Assembly (NCBI RefSeq): GCF_009193255.1
Contig: NZ_WACG01000001.1
Coordinates: 1,054,001 to 1,118,000, forward strand
Direction of reading: 5' to 3'
Length of the DNA: 64,000 bases
DNA from: Arthrobacter koreensis
GTDB taxonomy: Bacteria; Actinomycetota; Actinomycetes; Actinomycetales; Micrococcaceae
The notes beneath the pieces were generated by a model. That model worked only from the letters and a program-made list of their open reading frames with translations, was not told where the DNA came from and ran no database searches. A program made the position numbers and the translations under genes. This document shows, piece after piece, positions 9,238 through 17,979 of this stretch (positions are counted from its first letter, which is position 1; every line of letters begins with the position of its first letter).

Positions 9238-10584
9238 TTACTTGGACTGCGGAGCGCGGTGCGAATCCTCGATGCCCAGGTCTGCACCCTTGGTCTCCTT
9301 GACCATGGTCACGGCACCGAAGGAGATGACGCAGAGAACCATGATGTAGATGCCGATCGAGCCGGACCAGCCGGTCTCATCCAGCAGGAGCTGGGCGATC
9401 ATCGGAGCGAAGGCTCCGCCCAGGATGGCGCCGATCGCGTAGCCGATGGAAACGCCGGAGTAGCGGATGCTGGCGGGGAACATCTCGGCGTACAGCGCAG
9501 ACTGCGGGCCGTAGGACAGGCCCAGGCCGATGGTCAGCACGAAGATGGACAGACCGAACAGGAACACGTTTGCGGTGTCGATCAGCAGGAACATCGGGAT
9601 GGCCCAGAGGAACACCCAGGCGTAGCCGATCTGGAAGGTGCGCACGCGGCCGATCTTGTCCGACAGGATGCCGCCGTACATGGTGAAGATGAGCCAGCCG
9701 AAGGAGCCAACCGTGGTGGCCAGCAGCACCGACGGACGCTCCATACCCAGCGCCTTGCCGGCGTAGGAGGCGAAGAACGCAATGACCAGGTAACCGGCGG
9801 CGTTGTTGGCGATGAAGATCAGCGCGGCAAGGATGACCTCGCGGGAGTTGTACTTGAAGAGCTTGCCGAGCGGCGCGGAGGAGTCCTTCTTGCGCTCCTG
9901 CATTTCCTTGAAGACCGGGCTTTCGTCCACCGAGCGGCGGATGAAGTATCCCACGAAGATCAGGACCACCGAGAGCAGGAACGGAACACGCCAGCCCCAC
10001 TCAAGGAAAGCCTCTTCGCTCATCGAGCTGGTCAGGAGGAACATGACGAACGTTGCCAGGATCATGCCGATCGGCACGCCGATCTGCGGGTAGGCACCGA
10101 AGAAGCCGCGCTTGTTGATGGGTGCATGCTCAACGGAGAGCAGCGCAGCGCCGCCCCATTCGCCGCCGGCGGAGAAGCCCTGCAGGATACGCAGGACCAG
10201 GAGCAGGATCGGAGCAGCAACGCCGATCTGCGCGTAGGTCGGCAGCACGCCGATCAGCGCCGTGGCGGCACCCATCATGATCAGGGTGAAGACCAGCATC
10301 TTCTTACGTCCCAGCTTGTCGCCCAGGTGGCCGGCGACAATGGCGCCCAGCGGACGGAAGAGGAAGCTGATGCCGATGGTGGCCCAGGAGACGACCTGCG
10401 CCAGTGGGGTGCCTTCGCCCAGCGGGGCGAAGTACAGGGACGCGAGCACCAAGCCTGCAGCCTGGGCGTAGATGAAGAAGTCGTACCACTCGATAGTGGT
10501 ACCAACCAGGGTGCCCGCAAGTACCTTGCGTTCCTCCCGGGTCATCCGCTGGGACGGCGCAGCAGACGCACTTGTTGTAGTCAT
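9238..10584 (-). CDS. MFS transporter, metabolite:H+ symporter (MHS) type
   Basis: 448 residues, twelve predicted membrane helices. MHS hallmarks: TTIEWYDFFIYA at the start of helix 1, GHLGDKLGRKK between helices 2 and 3, RILQGFSAGGEWGGA in helix 4. The subfamily carries organic acids and osmolytes with protons (KgtP, ShiA, ProP, PcaT). Substrate is not readable; two IclR-type operator-like sites 260 bp upstream would fit an aromatic or dicarboxylic acid. Its 3' end faces the META lipoprotein across the 56-bp palindrome. Confidence 0.88.
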   Translation of the reverse strand: MTTTSASAAPSQRMTREERKVLAGTLVGTTIEWYDFFIYAQAAGLVLASLYFAPLGEGTPLAQVVSWATIGISFLFRPLGAIVAGHLGDKLGRKKMLVFTLIMMGAATALIGVLPTYAQIGVAAPILLLVLRILQGFSAGGEWGGAALLSVEHAPINKRGFFGAYPQIGVPIGMILATFVMFLLTSSMSEEAFLEWGWRVPFLLSVVLIFVGYFIRRSVDESPVFKEMQERKKDSSAPLGKLFKYNSREVILAALIFIANNAAGYLVIAFFASYAGKALGMERPSVLLATTVGSFGWLIFTMYGGILSDKIGRVRTFQIGYAWVFLWAIPMFLLIDTANVFLFGLSIFVLTIGLGLSYGPQSALYAEMFPASIRYSGVSIGYAIGAILGGAFAPMIAQLLLDETGWSGSIGIYIMVLCVISFGAVTMVKETKGADLGIEDSHRAPQSK

Positions 10585-10842
10585 TGAAACTCCGTTATTT
10601 TTGACTGGGAAAAATTACTGAAAGAACGGTCGGTCACCTGTCGCCCCAAGATACCCTGATCTGTGACGGGCAACACACTATTTCGTGAATGTGACGCACA
10701 GCCCATGAGCCGGACGTCTGCCTCAGGCAGGCGCCCGGAAATCCAGCCCATTCAACGGACAGCCAGGCCCCGCCAAGAGTGCAGCGGAGCCCTGAATGGA
10801 TCTCACCCCTGCCGCCCTGCACCCTTCATTCGCATGACCAGA

Positions 10843-10877
10843 GTTCGATAATTGAACACTCGTTTCTGATAGCGAAC
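10843..10877. promoter_or_regulatory. Two IclR-type operator-like sites in a 359-bp divergent intergenic region
   Basis: GTTCGATAATTGAAC (10843-10857) and GTTTCTGATAGCGAAC (10862-10877) are adjacent imperfect palindromes about two helix turns apart. The first closely resembles the Pseudomonas PcaR site GTTCGATAATCGCAC as I recall it. They lie between the MHS transporter (minus) and the S10 peptidase (plus). The rest of 10585-10943 shows no gene. No IclR regulator is encoded in the window. Confidence 0.5.
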
Positions 10878-10943
10878 TAGTGGAACTATAGAGGACGTGT
10901 GATCCGAGACACAAGCCCCGATTTTGGCCGCTAGGCTGGACGA

Positions 10944-12479
10944 ATGCCTTCACAGTCCGCTGAGACCAGCCCCGCCCCCGACGCAGCCGCCGCATCCTCC
11001 TCCAACTCCGCCGGATCGCCGTCGGGCACCGGATCGTCGGGCACCGGCAGCTCAGCGGACGTGGCGGACGACCTGGTGCAGCGCAGCCACCGGTTGCCCT
11101 CCGGCCTGGAATACACCTCCACCACCGGCCGGGTGGTGTTCCGGCGGGAGGAAACGTCCGAGGGGAAGTCCGAAGGATTCAAACCGAAGGCTGAGATCTT
11201 CCTGACCGCCTACACGGCGGACGAGCAGGCGGCTGTTTCGCCGAACCCGCGCCCCGTGGTCTTCGCGTTCAACGGCGGGCCCGGCTCGTCCTCCGTCTGG
11301 CTGCACCTGGGCCTGCTGGGCCCGCGGCTTGTGGACTCCGGCGACGCGGGGAACCTCACCCCTCCCCCGTACGGCCTGGTAGACAACCCGCAGACGCTGC
11401 TGGAACACGCGGACCTGGTGATGATCGACCCCGTTAACACCGGCTTCTCCCGGGTAGTGGACGGCAATACCGCAGACGAGTTCCACGCGTTCGAACAGGA
11501 CCGGGACCTCGTAGCCGAAGTGATCCGGCTCTGGACCACCCGCAACAACCGCTGGCTGAGCCCCAAATACCTGGTGGGCGAGTCCTACGGGACCCTGCGG
11601 GCCGTCGCCGTTGCCGGGCGCCTCTTTGATGCGTACGGCATGTCCGTCAACGGGCTGGGCCTGATTTCCACCGTCCTGAACATGTCCACACTGATGTTCG
11701 CCCCGGGCGTGGACACGCCCTACGCCCTGCACCTGCCCACCTACGCGGCAATCGCGCACTTCCACGGGCGGCATCCGGGCCGCGACCTCGCGGAGGTGGT
11801 CCGCGACGCCGAGGAGTACGCAGCGCGGTACTACGGCTATGCACTGAGCCAGGGTTCACGGCTCAGCGCCGAGGAGTACGACGCCGCAATCCGGCGCCTG
11901 GCTGAACTCACCACCCTGGACCCCGGGTTCATCCGCCGCACCAACCTGCGCTGGGACTATTCCCAGTTCTCCGCCGAACTGCTGCGTGACCGCGAACTGT
12001 CGGTGGGCCGGATCGACGGGCGCTTCACTGCCCCTGCCGAAGACCCGCAGGCCTCCGTCAACTGGGACGATCCCAGCCTCGCCGCCATCAACGGCCCGTA
12101 CGCCGCGGCGATCAACCACTACATCCGCGCTGAGCTCGGCTACGAGAATGACCTGCCCTACGAAGTCCTGACCGGCCGGGTGCAGCCGTGGAGCTACCGG
12201 GAGTTCGAGGGCGTACCGATTGATGTCACCAAGACCCTTGAACGGCTGATGGCGCACAACCCCAGCCTGCGGGTGCATGTGGACTACGGCTATTACGACG
12301 GCGCCACGCCCCACTTTGCGGCGGAGTACGTCTGGGCGCACATGCGCCTGACGGAGGAGGCACGTGCGCGGTTCACGCACCACTACTACGAAGCCGGGCA
12401 CATGATGTACCTGCAGCCGGAGGCACGGCTGGCTGAGCTCGCCGCGCTGGCGGAGTTCGTGGCACCGGCCGCCGGCTAA
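10944..12479 (+). CDS. Peptidase S10 (serine carboxypeptidase-like) family protein
   Basis: 511 residues. FNGGPGSSSVWLH (109-121) supplies the oxyanion region and VGESYGTLRA the nucleophile Ser214; Asp452 (YYDGATP) and His486 (YEAGHMMYL) fit the rest of the triad. The N-terminal 40 residues are Ser/Gly/Ala-rich with no clear signal peptide, so a cytoplasmic location is likely despite the usually secreted eukaryotic family. It probably removes C-terminal residues from peptides; substrate unknown. Its stop overlaps the convergent YdeI-like gene by 4 bp. Confidence 0.88.
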   Translation: MPSQSAETSPAPDAAAASSSNSAGSPSGTGSSGTGSSADVADDLVQRSHRLPSGLEYTSTTGRVVFRREETSEGKSEGFKPKAEIFLTAYTADEQAAVSPNPRPVVFAFNGGPGSSSVWLHLGLLGPRLVDSGDAGNLTPPPYGLVDNPQTLLEHADLVMIDPVNTGFSRVVDGNTADEFHAFEQDRDLVAEVIRLWTTRNNRWLSPKYLVGESYGTLRAVAVAGRLFDAYGMSVNGLGLISTVLNMSTLMFAPGVDTPYALHLPTYAAIAHFHGRHPGRDLAEVVRDAEEYAARYYGYALSQGSRLSAEEYDAAIRRLAELTTLDPGFIRRTNLRWDYSQFSAELLRDRELSVGRIDGRFTAPAEDPQASVNWDDPSLAAINGPYAAAINHYIRAELGYENDLPYEVLTGRVQPWSYREFEGVPIDVTKTLERLMAHNPSLRVHVDYGYYDGATPHFAAEYVWAHMRLTEEARARFTHHYYEAGHMMYLQPEARLAELAALAEFVAPAAG

Positions 12480-13060
12480 CCGGCTGCGTAGGCTCCGCCG
12501 GCCAGCCGGTCCACCTGCCGCGCGATCCGGGCTGCCCGCACGGCCTCATTCGGTGCGGTGACCACCTGGTGGAGGATGGGATACCGGGCTGAGCGGCCCA
12601 GTTCGGCGAAGGCGCCCGCCGCGTCCGGGGCGGCCGCCAGCGCAGCTGCGAGGTCTGCGGGAACCTCGAGCGCAGCAGGCCCGCCGTAGGCCCGGTCCCA
12701 CCGCCCGTCCGCCTTGGCCCGGTCGATCTCCGCCTGCCCGCGTCCGCGCATACGGCCCGCCCCGACCAGTCCGGCAACCAGGTCCACGTTCCGCTTCGAC
12801 CACAGGGACCGTGCCCGCCGCGGCGTGAAGTGCTGCCGGTAGGTCGCCTGGTCCACACTGTTCCGCCGGCCGTCGATCCAGCCGCTGCACAGCGCCTCCT
12901 CCAGCGCCTCGGCGTAGGTCAGGGAAGTGGGGACCAGGGTGCCCTTCTTCGCGAGGACCAGCCAGACGCCGTCGCTCGTTGCGTCGTTCTCCGCGAGCCA
13001 CGCGCGCCAGGCAGCGGCGTCCGCCACCACCAGCTGGGGCGGAACTGCTCGTTCAGTCAT
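12476..13060 (-). CDS. YdeI/OmpD-associated family protein
   Basis: 194 residues from ATG at 13060. The N-terminal region AAWRAWLAENDATSDGVWLVLAKKG and ALCSGWIDGRRNSVDQATYRQHFTPRRARSLWSKRN are typical of the YdeI family (DUF1801-like core followed by a helical C-terminal segment). The biochemical function is unresolved; relatives have been called bacteriocin-protection proteins. A long in-frame extension to 13711 runs antisense through the DHFR-like gene and is rejected. Confidence 0.82.
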   Translation of the reverse strand: MTERAVPPQLVVADAAAWRAWLAENDATSDGVWLVLAKKGTLVPTSLTYAEALEEALCSGWIDGRRNSVDQATYRQHFTPRRARSLWSKRNVDLVAGLVGAGRMRGRGQAEIDRAKADGRWDRAYGGPAALEVPADLAAALAAAPDAAGAFAELGRSARYPILHQVVTAPNEAVRAARIARQVDRLAGGAYAAG

Positions 13061-13222
13061 CGGTTCAGGACCTCCATCTCGGGCGCCGTTCTTCGAGTAT
13101 TCCGCACATTGAGGACAGCTTCTGTCCGCTGGAGAAGCAGGCTCCCCTTGCGGCACTTTCGGCTGGCTGGGTAGCTTCGCCTGCAGGACGCGGGCTCCGG
13201 CCCGCACCACCGGAAGGATGCC

Positions 13223-13786
13223 ATGGGTAAGGTCGCGTGGGGGTTCACCAGTTCGATCGACGGGTTCATTGCCGGTCCCGGCCATGACATGGGGTGGTTC
13301 GAAACGCTGGAGCCCCTGCCGCCGGGCCTCACCGAGCGCATGGCCGGGGCTGTGGGGGTGATCATCTCGGGTCGTCGCGGCTATGACGCGGCAAAGGCCC
13401 AGCAGGGCGAGCGGGACCAAGCCACGGCTGAGGCCTACGGCGGCGCCTGGTCCGGCACCGAGTTCATCCTGACCCACCGTCCGGAGGAGCTGGCCGGGGA
13501 TCCTGCCGTGACCGCATTGAACTGCGGTGTGGTGGAGGCCGTCCGCCGGGCGCAGGAGATCGCCGGAGAGAAGGACGTGCAGATCATCAGCGCGGACATT
13601 GCGCGGCAGGCGCTGGAACACGGCCTCATTGATGAACTGCAGGTGTTCGTGGCTCCGGTGCTGCTCGGCGACGGGATCCGCATTTTCGACGTCCCCGGCG
13701 GCAGCCGCCATGACTGGGAGCTGACCGGCATCATTTCGGGTGCCGAGCGCAGTTTCGGCCGGACCTACCGTCCGAGACGCTCCTGA
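13223..13786 (+). CDS. Dihydrofolate reductase-family (RibD C-terminal) protein
   Basis: 187 residues. Begins VAWGFTSSIDGFIAGPGHDMGWF, the standard start of the YwjB/YyaP group of RibD-C-domain proteins; VIISGRRGYD and ELQVFVAPVLLGDGIRIFD are the NADPH-binding and core strands. Probably an NADPH-dependent reductase of unknown substrate rather than true DHFR. Convergent with the DUF456 gene, 2 bp apart. Confidence 0.85.
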   Translation: MGKVAWGFTSSIDGFIAGPGHDMGWFETLEPLPPGLTERMAGAVGVIISGRRGYDAAKAQQGERDQATAEAYGGAWSGTEFILTHRPEELAGDPAVTALNCGVVEAVRRAQEIAGEKDVQIISADIARQALEHGLIDELQVFVAPVLLGDGIRIFDVPGGSRHDWELTGIISGAERSFGRTYRPRRS

Positions 13787-13788
13787 CC

Positions 13789-14289
13789 CTACCGGGTGGC
13801 GAAGTGGATCCAGACGCCGATAATCCAGGCGGTTCCTGCCGCCAGCGCCAATCCGAGTTCCACCAGCAGGCCCAGGCCGGTGGCCTTCAGTGCCGCCCAG
13901 GATGACGACGCCGCTGCAGGCAGGCTGCGCTGGCGGGCGAACTCACTGAGCAGCAGGCCGCCGGCAAAACCAACGATCAGCCCTACCACCGGAATGAAGA
14001 ACATCCCGGCGATGCCCGCAGCGAGGCCGATCAGGACGGACCGGTTGGGGATTTGCCGCTGCTTGAGTTTCCGGCCGGTCAGGACCCAGCTGGCGGAGAG
14101 GCCCGTCAGCGCGAACAGGGCTCCAAAAGCGAAGGACCACCAGCCGGCGCCGCTGCTCACTCCGATGGCCCAGCCCAGGAAGGACAGCAGGATCAGGATG
14201 CTGCCCGGAAGGACCGGCACCACAATGCCGGCCACACCCACGGCGATAAGCAGGCCGGCAACGACGGTGATGATCAGGTCCGTATCCAT
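13789..14289 (-). CDS. DUF456-domain membrane protein
   Basis: 166 residues with about five hydrophobic segments. The opening TVVAGLLIAVGVAGIVVPVLPGSILIL and the later GMFFIPVVGLIVGFAGGLLLSEF, a glycine-zipper-like repeat, are the DUF456 signature. Integral membrane protein of unknown function. The divergent neighbour at 14418 is also a membrane protein, and the two share a 128-bp upstream region containing the TAAG-N4-CTTA site. Confidence 0.85.
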   Translation of the reverse strand: MDTDLIITVVAGLLIAVGVAGIVVPVLPGSILILLSFLGWAIGVSSGAGWWSFAFGALFALTGLSASWVLTGRKLKQRQIPNRSVLIGLAAGIAGMFFIPVVGLIVGFAGGLLLSEFARQRSLPAAASSSWAALKATGLGLLVELGLALAAGTAWIIGVWIHFATR

Positions 14290-14355
14290 GCAGCCAAGTC
14301 TTCCACGCCGCAGGGCGGGCGCGGGACCGCCAAAATCCGCGCCCCGGCGCTACAG

Positions 14356-14367
14356 TAAGGTTACTTA
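14356..14367 (+). promoter_or_regulatory. TAAG-N4-CTTA inverted repeat, site 1
   Basis: TAAGGTTACTTA in context CTACAG-TAAG, 51 bp before ATG 14418. It is one of four exact matches in the window, all upstream of stress-type genes. Confidence 0.55.
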
Positions 14368-14417
14368 TGAAGTCATCACCTTCAGTCCGGCACCCCCCAC
14401 GGGAACAGGAGCAGCAG

Positions 14418-15440
14418 ATGAGCACCGAACCAGGCAGCACCGCAGCAGGCGAACCCCGACGCCGGCAGGCAGAGGATGTGCCTGTCCGCGAGAACGCGGA
14501 CGCCGCAGCGCAGGCAAACCCCGTCCGGCAGGAGCCGGATGTCACCCGGCGGCTGGAAACCCCGCCGCAGGATGGAGCGTCCCGCCGCACCGATTCGGCG
14601 ATGCCCGCCGAGTCCACCGGGCACGCAGAACCGGCAGCACATGCAGGCAGCCGGCACACGGCCGGCTCCCGGACCAATGACACGGAAGTCCTCAACACCA
14701 GCGTCACCGGGACAAGGGACCCGAACGACGCCGCCTACCGGAGTGAGGATGCCGGCGCTGGAACCACGCGCCGCGCCGCGCACCGGGACCGCGAAGACAC
14801 CGCCGCCCCCGCAGCAGTCCCCGCCGGACACCAGGATTCCGTCCGGACCGCCGAGGAACCCGTGATGCCGAACCGGGAAGCACTCCTGGCCGCCGAACGA
14901 GAGCGTTTCGGCGGCATCAAATTCGGCGCGGCATTCTTCGGCTGGCTGACCGCCACCGGCATGGTCGTCCTGCTCTCCGCCCTGGCCGCCGCTATCGGAG
15001 CCGCCGTCGGTGTCTCCACGGACACGGACCTGGGCGCGGCCCTGGACCAGGCGGCAGCGAATCAGTCCACCGGGCTGATCGGAGCCATCATTACCCTGGC
15101 CGTGCTGCTGCTCGCCTACTACGCCGGCGGTTACGTGGCCGGCCGGATGGCCCGGTTCAACGGAGCCAAGCAGGGTGTGGCCGTCTGGCTGTGGGCCCTG
15201 GTGGCGGCCGCCGTCGTTATTGTCCTTGGACTGATCTTCAACGATGACATCCGCAGCCTCACCCAGCTCAACTCGGTGGCTCCGCTGCCGCAGGACCTGG
15301 GCGATGTCAGCGCCGGCTCCTGGCTGGCCCTGCTCGCCACCGTGGTGGTCAGCCTGGTTGGCGCCGTCCTCGGCGGACTGGCCGGCATGCGCTTCCACCG
15401 CCGGGTGGACCGCGCCAGGCTCACTCCGGTTCCGGCCTAG
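14418..15440 (+). CDS. Membrane protein with long disordered N-terminal tail
   Basis: 340 residues from ATG at 14418, chosen because AGGAGCAGCAG precedes it; an ATG at 14367 lacks a ribosome site and overlaps a regulatory motif. Residues 1-150 are rich in Glu, Arg, Ala and Pro and look disordered. Residues 160-330 hold four membrane helices with Gly/Ala-rich faces (ALAAAIGAAVGV, LLLAYYAGGYVAGRMARF, VVSLVGAVLGGLAGMRFH), resembling the YrzE/TIGR04086 type of small membrane proteins. I do not recognise a function. The promoter motif suggests stress control. A strong terminator follows. Confidence 0.75.
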   Translation: MSTEPGSTAAGEPRRRQAEDVPVRENADAAAQANPVRQEPDVTRRLETPPQDGASRRTDSAMPAESTGHAEPAAHAGSRHTAGSRTNDTEVLNTSVTGTRDPNDAAYRSEDAGAGTTRRAAHRDREDTAAPAAVPAGHQDSVRTAEEPVMPNREALLAAERERFGGIKFGAAFFGWLTATGMVVLLSALAAAIGAAVGVSTDTDLGAALDQAAANQSTGLIGAIITLAVLLLAYYAGGYVAGRMARFNGAKQGVAVWLWALVAAAVVIVLGLIFNDDIRSLTQLNSVAPLPQDLGDVSAGSWLALLATVVVSLVGAVLGGLAGMRFHRRVDRARLTPVPA

Positions 15441-15449
15441 GTCCCGGAA

Positions 15450-15497
15450 CACAAAAACGCCGGCCCTGCGCAACGTGCGCGGGGCCGGCGTTTTGTG
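15450..15497. terminator. Bidirectional terminator
   Basis: CACAAAAACGCCGGCCC pairs with GGGGCCGGCGTTTTGTG around a GC-rich loop; T-runs on both sides. Placed between convergent genes. Confidence 0.85.
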
Positions 15498-15506
15498 CCC
15501 TGGAGC

Positions 15507-16415
15507 TTAGGGGGAAGGCATTCCGCCGTTGACGTTGAGCGTCTCGCCCACCACGTAGCTCGATTCCGGTGACGCCAGGAAGACGTACGCCGGCGCGAGC
15601 TCCGTGGGCTGGCCGGCGCGGCCGAGCGGAGTGTCCTTGCCGAACTCCGGCAGGGCATCCTTGGGCTGGCCGTCGGACACCTGCAGCGGAGTCCAGAACG
15701 GACCCGGAGCCACCGCGTTCACCCGGATGCCCTTGGGTGCCAGCTGCTGGCCCAGCCCCTTCGTGAAGTTGTTGATCGCCGCCTTGGTGCTGGCGTAGTC
15801 CAGCAGGTGCGGAGAGGGGCTGTAGGCCTGGATGGAGGTGGAGTTGATGATGCTCGATCCGGCCGGGAGGTGCGGCAGGGCCGCCTTGGTCACCCGGAAG
15901 AAGGAGTAGATGTTGGTCTTGAAGGTGTCATCGAGCTGTTCGTCGCTGAGGTCTTCAAGGTTTTCGACGGCCACCTGCTTGCCTGCGTTGTTCACCAGGA
16001 TGTCCAGGCCGCCGAGGCCCTTCACGGCATCCTCGACCACCTGGGTGCAGTACCCGGCATCGCGGAGGTCACCGGGGAGCGCGACGGCGGTTCGGCCGGC
16101 GTCCTTGATGAGCTGGATGACTTTGGCGGCGTCTTCCTCTTCCTCCGGCAGGTAGGAGAGCGCGACGTCGGCGCCTTCGCGGGCGAAAGCGATGGCCACG
16201 GCCGCGCCGATTCCGGAGTCCGCGCCGGTAATCAGTGCCTTGCGGCCTTCCAGCCGTCCGGTTCCGCGGTAGGAGTCCTCGCCGCGGTCCGTCTTGGGCT
16301 CGAGGTCCGCATCAAGGCCGGGTTCCGGCTGGTCCTGCTTGGGTGGACTGACGGAGGGATACCGGTTGACCGGATCTTGGAATGTGTACTGGTCCGAAGT
16401 GTTTTCGTTGGCCAT
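15507..16415 (-). CDS. General-stress type SDR oxidoreductase
   Basis: 302 residues from ATG at 16415 (MANENTS); a longer form from 16442 is possible but has no better ribosome site. A 50-residue hydrophilic N-terminal extension (YPSVSPPKQDQPEPG) precedes TGADSGIG (63-70), NNAG (142-145) and the Ser194-Tyr207-Lys211 triad. The extension and GxxSGIG core match the YhdF/YghA group of stress-inducible SDRs found in sporulating and Gram-positive bacteria. Substrate unknown. A TAAG-N4-CTTA site lies 65 bp upstream. Confidence 0.88.
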   Translation of the reverse strand: MANENTSDQYTFQDPVNRYPSVSPPKQDQPEPGLDADLEPKTDRGEDSYRGTGRLEGRKALITGADSGIGAAVAIAFAREGADVALSYLPEEEEDAAKVIQLIKDAGRTAVALPGDLRDAGYCTQVVEDAVKGLGGLDILVNNAGKQVAVENLEDLSDEQLDDTFKTNIYSFFRVTKAALPHLPAGSSIINSTSIQAYSPSPHLLDYASTKAAINNFTKGLGQQLAPKGIRVNAVAPGPFWTPLQVSDGQPKDALPEFGKDTPLGRAGQPTELAPAYVFLASPESSYVVGETLNVNGGMPSP

Positions 16416-16479
16416 TGAGTTTCCCCACTTCCCATTCTTCATGGATATGGAGCCGCAACTGGCGGCCGCCTACATTAGG

Positions 16480-16491
16480 TAAGCATGCTTA
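16480..16491 (-). promoter_or_regulatory. TAAG-N4-CTTA inverted repeat, site 2
   Basis: TAAGCATGCTTA, a perfect 12-bp palindrome, 65 bp upstream of the stress SDR start. Its left flank (TTAGG) gives it a passing resemblance to a DtxR/IdeR half-site, but the spacing is wrong for that box. Confidence 0.55.
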
Positions 16492-16565
16492 GCATCCTAT
16501 TGCGGTGCGGCACCGGCGGGCAAACCCGGGCCGATGGCCGGGCCGGAAATCTGGTGGGGAAGGGC

Positions 16566-16664
16566 CTAGAAGAAGAGGCCGAGGAAGCCGACGCTGATGC
16601 TGCCAACCAGGCCGATAATCAGGAGCCAGACAATGGGCGTGCGGAACTTGTTCATGTGTCGCAT
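16566..16664 (-). CDS. 32-residue single-helix membrane protein
   Basis: Starts MRHMNKFRTP and continues with one hydrophobic helix (IVWLLIIGLVGSISV) ending GFLGLFF. ATG at 16664, with a second possible start at 16655. It begins 12 bp after the stop of the Bcr-type pump on the same strand with GGGGACC ahead of it, so it may be cotranslated with the pump. Positive N-terminus and single helix suggest a small membrane partner; no function is known to me. Confidence 0.6.
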   Translation of the reverse strand: MRHMNKFRTPIVWLLIIGLVGSISVGFLGLFF

Positions 16665-16676
16665 GGTCCCCACAGT

Positions 16677-17879
16677 CTACGCGGGATGCCGCTGGCGGGT
16701 GAGGAACAGGGCGGTGGCCGCCAGCAGGGCCGAGGACGTCATCACCAGGGCCAGCGGAAGGGCGGTGAATTCTCCGCCCAGTCCGGTCAGCGGGGAGACG
16801 ATTGCACCCATCAGGAACTGCGCCCCGCCGAGCACTGCGCTGCCGCTTCCGGTGGCTCCTTCCGCCTGGGCCAGGGCCAGCGCCGTCGTATTCCCCATGA
16901 TGAATCCAAGGGAGGAAACCATGCAGAACAGCGGCACTGCGAGCAGCAGCGGCGGAACAGCCGCGACCACCAGAACCAGCAGGACGACGGCGAACCCCAG
17001 CAGTACGCTCACGGCCCGCAGGACGGTGCGGCGCGGCGGAACGCTTCGGCTCAGCCGGGCGGCAATGAACCCGGAGGCAACCATCCCCGCGGCGTTGAGG
17101 CCGAACATCAGCCCGTAGGTCTCCGGCCCCAGGCCCATGATGCTCTGGTAGACGAACGGGGAGGCCGAGATGTAGCTCATCAGCACCCCGAAGGAACTTG
17201 CGAAGAGCAGCACGTAGCCCAGGAACCGCCAGCGGCGCAGCACCACGCCCAGCCCGGCGAAGGGCGGGCCGCTGGAGCGGCGCTCGGCAGGCAGGGATTC
17301 ACGGACCGCGGCCGCTGCGCAGATGAACATCAGCGCCGCAATGCCGGCCAGCGTCCAGAGCACGCCGCGCCAGTCCCAAAGCCCGGCCAGGACCCCGCCG
17401 ATGACGGGCGCCACCACCGGAGCGACACCGCCGATGGTCATGAGCAGGCTGAAGGTCCGCGCCGCGGCGGGGCCGGAAGAGAGATCGGCAGCCACGGCGC
17501 GGGCAATCACCGGCCCGGATGCCGCACACAGGCCCTGCACGAAGCGCGCGGCAATCAGGACCCCCAGATTCGGCGCAGTGGCACAGGCAATGGACGCAAG
17601 AACGAAGGCCCCGGTTCCGATAAGCAGCGGGCGGGTGCGGCTGTATTTGTCAGACAGCGGCCCGAAGCCCAGCTGCCCGGCCGCCATGCCGAGGAAAAAC
17701 GCAGTGAGGGTCAACTGGACCCCCGACGCCGAAGCGTCGAGGTCCGCGGCGATGCCCGGGAAGGAGGGCAGATACAGGTCCGTGGTGAATGGCCCGGTAG
17801 CCGCCAGGAACGCGAGCACCAGCAGCAGGCCCGCTCCCAGCGGGGCTGCCGCACGGGGCTGGGACTCGTTGGCTGGCAC
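16677..17879 (-). CDS. Bcr/CflA-type multidrug efflux MFS transporter
   Basis: 400 residues if started at GTG 17879. Twelve membrane helices; the helix-1 motif FLAATGPFTTDLYLPSFPGIA and QLGFGPLSDKYSRTRPLLIG are hallmarks of the Bcr/CflA drug:H+ antiporter group. The GTG start lies six bases after a TACTAT -10-like box (17886-17891 on the minus strand), consistent with a leaderless transcript; a longer frame to 17999 would overlap the divergent usp start. Substrates unknown. Confidence 0.85.
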   Translation of the reverse strand: MPANESQPRAAAPLGAGLLLVLAFLAATGPFTTDLYLPSFPGIAADLDASASGVQLTLTAFFLGMAAGQLGFGPLSDKYSRTRPLLIGTGAFVLASIACATAPNLGVLIAARFVQGLCAASGPVIARAVAADLSSGPAAARTFSLLMTIGGVAPVVAPVIGGVLAGLWDWRGVLWTLAGIAALMFICAAAAVRESLPAERRSSGPPFAGLGVVLRRWRFLGYVLLFASSFGVLMSYISASPFVYQSIMGLGPETYGLMFGLNAAGMVASGFIAARLSRSVPPRRTVLRAVSVLLGFAVVLLVLVVAAVPPLLLAVPLFCMVSSLGFIMGNTTALALAQAEGATGSGSAVLGGAQFLMGAIVSPLTGLGGEFTALPLALVMTSSALLAATALFLTRQRHPA

Positions 17880-17979
17880 CTGCTGATAGTACGAACAATC
17901 CCCGCCTCTGGAGAAAACGGCAGCCGGGCCGCAGACTTTTTGCAGGAAGCATTCGCAGCGGACAGACAGGACCAGGGCC

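Noticed and set aside
9217-10587. 456-codon open frame opposite the MHS transporter
   Set aside because: Shadow; no hydrophobic or domain pattern, while the minus strand has clear membrane helices and MHS motifs.
16474-16492. DtxR/IdeR iron box
   Set aside because: Only the left half-site (TTAGGTAAG) matches; the right half is spaced by four bases instead of one and reads CTTAGC rather than CTAACCTAA.
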